Positions 6,238 through 11,099 of a DNA stretch of 11,099 nt are shown here, in pieces. The stretch is taken from contig JBBSIS010000103.1 of NCBI GenBank assembly GCA_038231955.1, positions 1 through 11,099 of the forward strand, in the 5' to 3' direction. Source of the DNA: CADCTB01 sp038231955. GTDB taxonomy: Bacteria; Actinomycetota; Acidimicrobiia; Acidimicrobiales; AC-14. A program made the position numbers and the translations under genes. Under the pieces are notes generated by a model. That model made no database searches, had not been told where the DNA came from, and worked only from the letters and a program-made list of their open reading frames with translations. How positions within the stretch are numbered: the stretch's first letter is position 1; every line of letters starts with the position of its first letter.

Positions 6238-7994
6238 CGGCCGACCTCGCCGTCCGTCACAGGCAGGAACAGGCCGTACCCCGCGAAGCGACCGGCGCCG
6301 AGGACGAGCGGACCGGCGATGCGCTCGGCGAACCGTAGGCGGGCGTGGACGCACAACCGGACCTGTCCCGAGGTGCCCGCCCGATACCCCCCGTAGCGCC
6401 GGCCACGCTGGTCCGGACGCCGTCCGCTCGGCCCGGCGGCCGGGACGCCACGCATTGGTGGGCCCCACACGATCTGCACCTCCTCGGGAGCGGGAAGTCC
6501 CACGTGCTGGCACGCCCGGGCGATCGAGGCTGCCGCCTGGTCGTCCCAACGGAGGTCGCCGATGCGACCCGGGTATCGATCGAGGGCCACGGGGGTGACC
6601 GAGGCCCAGGAGCGGGATGGCCGCGCCCAGAACTGCCGCTCGAGCACCCCACGCGCGCGCTCCTTGTCGTAGGCGCTGGCGGTGTCGTAGCCCCGGTCGG
6701 TGAGCTCGGTCGACCAGTCGACAAGCCACAGCCCGAGGCCCGAACGGCCCTCCGTCTGCGACCGTCGCTGCCACCGGTCAAGCGCCTGAGCCAGGGTCGC
6801 CCTGTCCGCCTCGGTCGAGTCGACCGGCAGGGCCAGTGCCGCACCGTGCACGATCCCGTCGCCAAACTCCGATCCCACATTGGCCAGCGGGAGGATCGAA
6901 AGGTGCGGCTGGGTGCCCGCTCCGGTAGGCCGTCCTGCTGGCCCAGCCTCATGGCCGTGCAAAAGGTAAGGCGGGACGTCCCCGCTCCCGGACAGCAATG
7001 CCCCTCGAACGGCGCGAGTGACGTCGAGCGTTCGGGTCAGGCGAACGCGTCGTTCTCGAGGGAAGACGAGAACCCGCCAGGGCCCGGCCAGCATCGAGCG
7101 CGGCGCTGACGCCCGGGCCGGTCTACCCCCGGCCCGATAGACGGCGGATCTGGATGCGAGGCTCCGTGGCTCCCGACCGCGGTGACTCTCGAACTGCGTC
7201 ACCAGTCGGGCCAGTGATCCAGCGGCGGGCACCCGGAGGATTGCCTCGTCGCGGTCGTCGGCTCTTCGGGCTTCATTGCCGGGTCGCCAGGTGACCCGGC
7301 CGACTCCCGCCGGCTCACCACCGGTGGTCACGACCCGACAACTCACAAAGGTCGACGAGTGACCGAGGCGCCCCACCCGCGCCAGCACAGCATCGAGCAC
7401 GGAGACTGCGGCCTCGTCGGCCTCCGCCTCCGGCCAGTCGTAGCGGACCGTCGCCGCGGCTTGATCGACAAGTCGGATGGTTGGGAACGTCCGACCCTGT
7501 CGCCCACGCATGTCGGGCAGGACGGACACGGCGGCATCAGTGACCGCCTCCGAGACACTCCCCGCCACCCGGCCCGCAGACTCCGAATCGACCTTGACCT
7601 TCGCGAACACTCTGGCCAGGTTGCGCTCTGCGACCGCCCGTGGTTTCGCCGCCGACGCTTCGACCAGCGCGGCCTCGGCGTCGAGAAGCTTCTGGTAACC
7701 GGGATTGATGTCGCGCCCGAGGGCGCGGGCATCGTTGACCGGGACGAAATGGGTGACGATGTTCCGCCTCACGTACGCGTTCGAGTCTGGGCAGGTAATG
7801 ATTGGTGGCCCCAACACCTCGAACCACCGAAGCGCGGCGCGTTCGCCTTCATCCGGGTCGTCGTCGTCCGCCCATGCGGCGACCATGGCCGAGTACAGCC
7901 GTGCCGGGTGCGGGGGCCACTCCGTTGCCCCTCGGATGTTGAACGCGGTCGCCGTGAATCGGTACGCCAGCAGGTCGATCTCGACCGCCAGCAT
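6234..7994 (-). CDS. csb2: Csb2, Cas5-Cas6 fusion of type I-G Cascade
   Basis: Csb2 (GSU0054 family) combines a Cas5-like subunit that holds the crRNA 5' end with a Cas6-like repeat processor. The 586-residue product has the family's N-terminal signature EWPPHPARLYSAMVAA (25-40). Near the C terminus is the RAMP glycine-rich loop GAGRFAGYGLF (566-576), preceded by a strand with H550 (CVHARLRF), a possible but unproven processing residue. The middle (about 110-330) is low-complexity, Ala/Arg-rich and less recognisable. The start is ATG at 7994, overlapping the csb1 stop as TGATG, with GGGGAG/GGAGG just upstream. A longer frame reaching 8576 is the overhang into csb1 and is not used. Processing at the 8-bp repeat hairpin is the expected job. 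Confidence 0.93.
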   Translation of the reverse strand: MLAVEIDLLAYRFTATAFNIRGATEWPPHPARLYSAMVAAWADDDDPDEGERAALRWFEVLGPPIITCPDSNAYVRRNIVTHFVPVNDARALGRDINPGYQKLLDAEAALVEASAAKPRAVAERNLARVFAKVKVDSESAGRVAGSVSEAVTDAAVSVLPDMRGRQGRTFPTIRLVDQAAATVRYDWPEAEADEAAVSVLDAVLARVGRLGHSSTFVSCRVVTTGGEPAGVGRVTWRPGNEARRADDRDEAILRVPAAGSLARLVTQFESHRGREPRSLASRSAVYRAGGRPARASAPRSMLAGPWRVLVFPRERRVRLTRTLDVTRAVRGALLSGSGDVPPYLLHGHEAGPAGRPTGAGTQPHLSILPLANVGSEFGDGIVHGAALALPVDSTEADRATLAQALDRWQRRSQTEGRSGLGLWLVDWSTELTDRGYDTASAYDKERARGVLERQFWARPSRSWASVTPVALDRYPGRIGDLRWDDQAAASIARACQHVGLPAPEEVQIVWGPPMRGVPAAGPSGRRPDQRGRRYGGYRAGTSGQVRLCVHARLRFAERIAGPLVLGAGRFAGYGLFLPVTDGEVGR

Positions 7995-9253
7995 CACTCC
8001 TCCCCGGCGTCGCCGACGGCGACCGCGTGGGCCCGGCTGCGGCGAATCAGATCGACCAGGCGCTCGCTCGGCCGGAGGACTAGCTCCCCGTCCCGCCAGG
8101 GAAGGCCGGCCCGCGCCGACGCTTCGGCCGCCTGGTGGACCAGTGCGGTCGCCTCGGCCGACGTCAACTCGAAGCCCTCGACGGTGCCGTCGCGACGGAC
8201 CAGCTCGAACCCGAAGGGAGCCGTCGCCACGAGGACGCAGCGGGACCGCAGGTCGAACCCCTCCTCCACCGCGAGCACCACCGCGGCCAAGCCGAGCGCG
8301 GCCAGCGCGGTACGCGCCGCCGCCTCGGCGGCTCCGCGGTCTGGCAGCTGGTCGAGATCGATGCCGGTCGGGAAGCGCAGCCGCCGTAGCTGGATGAACG
8401 ACAGCACGGTCGTTGCCACGATCCGCTTCGCCGTCACTCCTCCACTCTTGATATCGATGCTGGGCACGATGTTCCCGTGGTTCACACCGGACGGAGCGCC
8501 TTTGCCTGCGGTACCGCCGGCGAGACGCGGCTTCCCCTTGTCGTCCCGAACCGCCTCGGCCTCGTCGAGGGTCCATCCAAGGTCGTCGTCGGAGATGTAG
8601 ACGGTGGCTGCCTTCTCGATCGCCGCGGGATCAATCCGAGACGACGTCTTCGAGCCCAGGCTGACCTCGGTTGCGACTACTTCGGACGTGAGGGCCCGCT
8701 CGTACTTCGCCCCACGGCCGCCCTTCGGCCCGGTCGAGTCCCACCCGCCGAACACCAGTGTCGCCGGCGCGTGATGGAACAACGCGCCCGCATTCCGGGA
8801 TGTGGCCTCGGTGATCGCCCTTCCGGGACCGCCGAACCGGAACAGCAGGTCGCCGTCGTAGCTGTCGCGCAGGAGCGCGTCGAAGATCCGGTGCGGCGCC
8901 TCCAGGTCGCTGAGGCGGTCAAGGCCGAGCTCGGGCGTCGGCGAGAAGTCGACGCTCGTCACCGGCATGGCCAGATCTCCACGACGGACCGCCTCGAGCA
9001 GAGCCAGCTCGAACCGGTTGGCCTGGGAGGCCACCGAGTCGAGCACCACGGACTCGACCCTGGCGTCGGCCGCCGGGTCGACGCGCGTCTCGACGGCGTA
9101 CTTGGTCCTGGCCTGCTCGCCCTCGGCCGGGCTGTAGGTGGGTGGGAAGATCTTGTCGCCCGGGCCGCCGAGCGGCTCGAGGAGCGTTCGGGCCCTCGCC
9201 CCGACCGCCGCCCCGGCAACCGCGCTCCTGAGATCGTCATAGCTGATGCCCAT
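7994..9253 (-). CDS. csb1: Csb1, Cas7 backbone subunit of type I-G Cascade
   Basis: Csb1 (GSU0053 family) is the RAMP-fold Cas7 subunit that coats the crRNA spacer in repeated copies. The 419-residue product shows several family blocks: FPPTYSPAEGEQARTKYA (36-53), RVESVVLDSVASQANRFE (65-82), HGNIVPS (259-265) and GGVTAKRI (271-278). Length is normal for the family. It is the first gene of the cas operon. The ATG at 9253 follows GAGGAGGG at 9-base spacing, the clearest Shine-Dalgarno sequence in the operon, which suits the subunit needed in most copies. It overlaps csb2 by one base (TGATG). Transcription probably starts in the divergent region upstream. Confidence 0.96.
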   Translation of the reverse strand: MGISYDDLRSAVAGAAVGARARTLLEPLGGPGDKIFPPTYSPAEGEQARTKYAVETRVDPAADARVESVVLDSVASQANRFELALLEAVRRGDLAMPVTSVDFSPTPELGLDRLSDLEAPHRIFDALLRDSYDGDLLFRFGGPGRAITEATSRNAGALFHHAPATLVFGGWDSTGPKGGRGAKYERALTSEVVATEVSLGSKTSSRIDPAAIEKAATVYISDDDLGWTLDEAEAVRDDKGKPRLAGGTAGKGAPSGVNHGNIVPSIDIKSGGVTAKRIVATTVLSFIQLRRLRFPTGIDLDQLPDRGAAEAAARTALAALGLAAVVLAVEEGFDLRSRCVLVATAPFGFELVRRDGTVEGFELTSAEATALVHQAAEASARAGLPWRDGELVLRPSERLVDLIRRSRAHAVAVGDAGEE

Positions 9254-9262
9254 GGGATTGGA

Positions 9263-9270
9263 CCCTCCTC
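9263..9270 (-). promoter_or_regulatory. Ribosome binding site of csb1
   Basis: On the minus strand GAGGAGGG ends 9 bases before the csb1 ATG. It is the only strong, freely accessible Shine-Dalgarno sequence in the cas operon, because the downstream genes start inside their predecessors. It supports the ATG at 9253 as the true operon start. Confidence 0.75.
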
Positions 9271-9341
9271 GAGTCGAATCTCCGCCGACGCGTTCGCCGC
9301 CCGGATCAACACACTTTTACCAGTCGGGTGAGACACTGGCC

Positions 9342-9390
9342 TGGTTAGACCTCCTGTATACCACCTAACCACATGAACATCTGTGTTAGG
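9342..9390. promoter_or_regulatory. Operator-like dyads between cas operon and divergent genes
   Basis: TGGTTAG (9342-9348) and CTAACCA (9365-9371) form a perfect 7-bp inverted repeat. CCTAACCACA (9364-9373) and TGTGTTAGG (9382-9390) form a second one with a single bulge. The core pentamers GTTAG, CTAAC and GTTAG start at 9344, 9365 and 9385, 21 and 20 bp apart, so they face the same side of the helix in alternating orientation. TGTATA/GTATAC at 9355-9361 lies between the first two sites and could be a -10 element in either direction, but I find no good -35 partner. The arrangement looks like a repressor or activator site controlling csb1, the plus-strand genes, or both. The binding protein is unknown. 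Confidence 0.5.
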
Positions 9391-9437
9391 TTTTACAGAC
9401 GTCCTCCGGGCCGGGCTCCATTGAAGGATGTGATCAG

Positions 9438-9518
9438 GTGGTTGTCGGCAACCCGTCAGAAGTCGTCTTCCCGGTCCGGACGGCAATCGTCGGGCAACGT
9501 CGACCTTCGGGTGGCTGA
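9438..9518 (+). CDS. Possible 26-residue leader peptide or frameshifted N terminus
   Basis: A GTG-started reading frame of 26 codons is preceded by GAAGGA at 9-base spacing (9423-9428). It ends in TGA at 9516-9518, overlapping by 8 bases a GTG start of the next gene at 9511. The peptide starts MVVGNPSEVVFPVRTAIVG and matches no family I know. Its Shine-Dalgarno sequence is better than that of the following gene, which has none. It may be a coupled leader peptide. Alternatively the following gene really begins here and a single-base shift near 9511, natural or a sequencing error, has split it. Confidence 0.3.
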   Translation: MVVGNPSEVVFPVRTAIVGQRRPSGG

Positions 9519-9909
9519 CGTTGTTCCGCTCGGCGGACCTCGGTTTCGCCGGGACGGCCAAGCCATCGGCCCTCTGCTGGTCCGGGGTGAGCTCGGCGAC
9601 CACGCCGTCGATCGCGTGCAGTGCACGGACTTCCTCAAGCGGTTCCCCTCATGGGGCCGGTACGGCCTCTCGACCTACCAGGCCGCCGATCGGGCCGACG
9701 TCGATCGGCTCGCCGCCGACCAACTCGAACGATTCGCCACGCTGAGCGTGTTCTCGGTTCCAACGCTGTTGGCGGCGCACTTCGAAGTCGTGCCGACGTT
9801 TCGGAGCCCCCACATGACGATCGCGTTCACGGGAAGCGTCGACGAGCGGCTCGACGAGCTTCTCTTCCTACGGGTGGAAGTGCTGCCCAACCCCTATCAT
9901 CAGGAGTGA
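9511..9909 (+). CDS. Hypothetical protein, first of a divergent coupled pair
   Basis: I do not recognise this gene. With the GTG at 9511 it encodes 132 residues: a charged middle with YGLSTYQAADRADVD, then FEVVPTFRSPHMTIAF, and a C terminus ending NPYHQE. No membrane segment, signal peptide or known catalytic motif is visible. The frame is open back to an ATG at 9373, but that codon lies inside the operator-like dyad and the upstream codons look random, so a start at 9511 is more likely. The coding frame downstream has normal high-GC third positions. Its stop overlaps the next start as TGATG, which argues for a real co-translated pair. It is transcribed away from the cas operon out of the shared upstream region. 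From memory, similar small actinobacterial proteins occur in pairs like this, but I could not check. Confidence 0.65.
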   Translation: MADVVPLGGPRFRRDGQAIGPLLVRGELGDHAVDRVQCTDFLKRFPSWGRYGLSTYQAADRADVDRLAADQLERFATLSVFSVPTLLAAHFEVVPTFRSPHMTIAFTGSVDERLDELLFLRVEVLPNPYHQE

Positions 9910-10166
9910 TGAACAACGACCGGCCGGACACCTCCGTCGAACTTGATCTTGTCGTCGACCTGAACACGTTGGACGACTCGGGCCTGCCGTGGGCCTTCCT
10001 GGACCGGGCCGTTCACCCCGAGCGCATACAGCCCGGTGCGTATGTGGTCGTAGGCGCCGGCCCTGTCCGGGCGATCGCCAGAGTCGTCGATGTAGCCGAT
10101 GGCATCGTCCACGTCGACCCCCTCCGGGGGTCGTTGGCAACGAACGCCCACCTGCTCTCCGCCTAA
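9909..10166 (+). CDS. Hypothetical small protein, second of the coupled pair
   Basis: The gene encodes 85 residues starting MNNDRPDTSVELDLVVDLN. The start ATG overlaps the previous stop (TGATG) with AGGAG immediately upstream (9902-9906), the same junction design as csb1-csb2. The centre, PGAYVVVGAGPVRAIARVVD, followed by GIVHVDPLRGS, reads as a compact all-beta fold in which a small barrel is plausible. There is no helix-turn-helix, membrane segment or signal peptide. Function is unknown. Partner-protein or antitoxin-like roles are only inferred from the small size and tight coupling to the larger first gene. Confidence 0.65.
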   Translation: MNNDRPDTSVELDLVVDLNTLDDSGLPWAFLDRAVHPERIQPGAYVVVGAGPVRAIARVVDVADGIVHVDPLRGSLATNAHLLSA

Positions 10167-10309
10167 TCATCTGGAGTGGCGAGACTTCGCCGGCGCCGCC
10201 GCCAGGACAGCGGCTCGCTCCGCTCGGCCATGAAGTTGGTGACGCCCTCGGCCCGTTCAAGCTTCCGGCGGATGAGAAGTGCCGGCGACGCTCCCGGTGG
10301 TGGGCCCAT
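10163..10309 (-). CDS. Small doubtful ORF, possible gene remnant
   Basis: An ATG-started minus-strand frame of 48 codons ends tail-to-tail with the plus-strand gene at 10166. Part of it (LLIRRKLERAEGVTNFMAER) reads like the amphipathic C-terminal helix of a larger enzyme, but I cannot name the family. The frame is open upstream of the ATG for ten further codons. This fits either a decayed gene 3' end or chance in GC-rich DNA. Confidence 0.2.
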   Translation of the reverse strand: MGPPPGASPALLIRRKLERAEGVTNFMAERSEPLSWRRRRRSLATPDD

Positions 10310-10553
10310 ACGCCGGCGTGTCAGATAGGAACCTTGCCTGTCCGACGATCACGCAGGATCATTGCCACGCCCCGCTCTTTCGCCGGGTCTACCAAGCTCA
10401 AGTTCTGGATCCCGGGGCCGTTTTTGCACACCACGCTCCACCCGCCGGTGGGGACGGTCGACCCGATCCTGCGTCGCGTGGAGGAGGGTAGGCGGCTCTC
10501 TACTTGCGACATGGTTCGATCCGATCCCCCCCTTCCCTGGGTGGGGTCCGGGC
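10167..10553. other. Gene-poor stretch with two doubtful small ORFs
   Basis: This 387-bp stretch separates the plus-strand pair from the aldo/keto reductase gene. It holds only two small minus-strand frames (10163-10309 and 10321-10512), listed separately with low confidence. The 41 bp after the reductase stop contain a C-rich/G-rich imperfect dyad (about 10526-10548, arms CCCCCCC and GGGTGGGG) with no T tract, at best a weak terminator. Nothing else stands out: no tRNA, no terminal inverted repeats and no further CRISPR repeats. Confidence 0.5.
10321..10512 (-). CDS. Small hypothetical protein (uncertain)
   Basis: A 63-codon frame begins at an ATG with a G-rich tract (GGGGGGG) about 13 bases upstream and ends in TGA. 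The predicted product (MSQVESRLPSSTRRRIGSTV at the start, ending RRTGKVPI) is basic, with one cysteine in WSVVCKNGPG. Third positions are mostly G or C, as in the real genes nearby. No family is recognised. It lies 41 bases downstream of the reductase stop on the same strand, so it could be a second gene of that transcript or a remnant together with the frame at 10163-10309. Confidence 0.35.
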   Translation of the reverse strand: MSQVESRLPSSTRRRIGSTVPTGGWSVVCKNGPGIQNLSLVDPAKERGVAMILRDRRTGKVPI

Positions 10554-11099
10554 TCAGCCGGATCCGTTGTAGGTGCCGTGGATGGTGCGGGCCAACCACA
10601 GCTCCTTCAACCGGCGGCGGGTCGACGGATCGAGACTCGGCCCGCCTCCTGCGGCCACGTTGGCCCGCACGTGGTCGGGGTTGCCCGAGCCGGGTAGCAC
10701 GGCGGAGACCCGCTGGTCGCCGAGCACGTATGCCAGGCACGCGGCGGGGCGGTCGAGGCCGGTGCCGGCCATGGCCTCGTCGACCAGCCCGGTCATCCGG
10801 ACCTGCTCGGCGAGCCAATCCTGCTTGACCTCGTTGGGCCAGGTCGCCCGCCAGTCACCTTTGGGGAAGTCCATGGCCCTGGTCCATTGCTGGACGAGGG
10901 CGCCCGATGAGAAGGGGCTACGGGCCAGGATGCCCACGCCGAACCTCTCGGCCAGTGGGAACAGGGAGACCTCCGGTTCCTGTTGGAACACCGAGTAGAC
11001 CGCCTGGACGACGTCGACCTGGCCCCGGGCCATCTGGACGTTGGCGTCGGTGATGCCCTCGTCGGGGACCGAGATGCCGATGGCCCGGATCTTGCCCTC
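10554..11099 (-). CDS. Aldo/keto reductase, C-terminal part (cut by window edge)
   Basis: The 181 residues visible are the C-terminal part of an NAD(P)H-dependent aldo/keto reductase (AKR superfamily, TIM barrel, cytosolic), which reduces aldehydes or ketones. The true N terminus lies beyond the right edge: the frame is open to the last base, starting EGKIRAIGISVPDEG, the usual AKR strand motif. Other AKR blocks are VYSVFQQEPEVSLFPLAERFG, FGVGILARSPFSSGAL, and the C-terminal cofactor-binding segment with SAVLPGSGNPDHVRANV. The catalytic Asp/Tyr/Lys/His lie in the missing part and cannot be checked. An internal ATG at 11033 is not the start. The gene has no obvious link to the CRISPR system and is probably chromosomal background. 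The substrate cannot be predicted. Confidence 0.93.
   Translation of the reverse strand, partial: EGKIRAIGISVPDEGITDANVQMARGQVDVVQAVYSVFQQEPEVSLFPLAERFGVGILARSPFSSGALVQQWTRAMDFPKGDWRATWPNEVKQDWLAEQVRMTGLVDEAMAGTGLDRPAACLAYVLGDQRVSAVLPGSGNPDHVRANVAAGGGPSLDPSTRRRLKELWLARTIHGTYNGSG

Noticed and set aside
6238..6774. 179-codon upstream extension of the cas3 frame
   Set aside because: Lies wholly inside csb2, is Arg/Pro/Gly-rich, and the ATG at 6237 with its ATGA overlap and conserved-looking N terminus fits better.
7995..8576. 194-codon upstream extension of the csb2 frame
   Set aside because: Falls within csb1 and has shadow-like composition; the EWPPHPARLYSAM signature sits 24 residues after the ATG at 7994, as expected.
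7359..8600. 413-codon plus-strand open frame opposite csb2 and csb1
   Set aside because: Antisense shadow: Arg/Ser/Pro-rich, no motifs, and the opposite strand encodes recognised RAMP proteins.
10526..10548. Possible rho-independent terminator after the aldo/keto reductase
   Set aside because: The C-rich and G-rich arms pair imperfectly and no T tract follows, so it is not called as a terminator.
9989..10828. 279-codon plus-strand open frame over the gene-poor stretch and reductase
   Set aside because: Overlaps the coupled small gene in another frame and the reductase antisense; composition is shadow-like.

Overview
The window is high-GC DNA (roughly two thirds G+C by eye) with strong G/C third-position bias, frequent GTG starts and long antisense shadow ORFs. 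Together with the protein flavour, this suggests an actinobacterium; no phylogenetic marker in the window proves it. About 9 kb is a complete type I-G (formerly I-U) CRISPR-Cas locus on the minus strand. The rest is a divergent pair of small unknown genes on the plus strand, a gene-poor stretch, and the 3' part of an aldo/keto reductase gene cut by the right edge.

Layout, following transcription from right to left: csb1/cas7 (7994-9253), csb2/cas5-cas6 (6234-7994), cas3 (3310-6237), a 332-residue Cas8/Csx17-position protein (2319-3317), a cas4-cas1 fusion (643-2322), cas2 (356-646), a 179-bp leader, and then the CRISPR array (1-176), which runs off the left edge. All six genes overlap by 1 to 8 bases (TGATG, ATGA, an 8-bp overlap, GTGA, ATGA), so the cas block is one polycistronic, translationally coupled unit. 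The array is read in the same direction, because the repeat ends in ATTGAAGC on the minus strand. The leader-proximal, youngest repeat is therefore at 141-176.

How it works together: Csb1 (backbone), Csb2 (Cas5-like cap plus Cas6-like processing) and the Cas8-position protein should form Cascade on crRNAs with 38-nt spacers. Cas3, which has its HD nuclease at the C terminus rather than the N terminus, degrades targets. Cas4-Cas1 with Cas2 captures PAM-selected spacers. The catalytic and metal-binding motifs I could recognise in Cas1, Cas4, Cas2 and Cas3 are intact, so the system looks functional.

The least explained parts are: the compact Cas8-position protein; the leader, with twin palindromes and three nearly helically phased GCAGGTC motifs; the divergent cas promoter region, with three alternating GTTAG/CTAAC half-sites about 21 bp apart; and the two coupled small genes of unknown function reading away from the cas operon, which are candidates for an associated accessory or toxin-antitoxin-like module.
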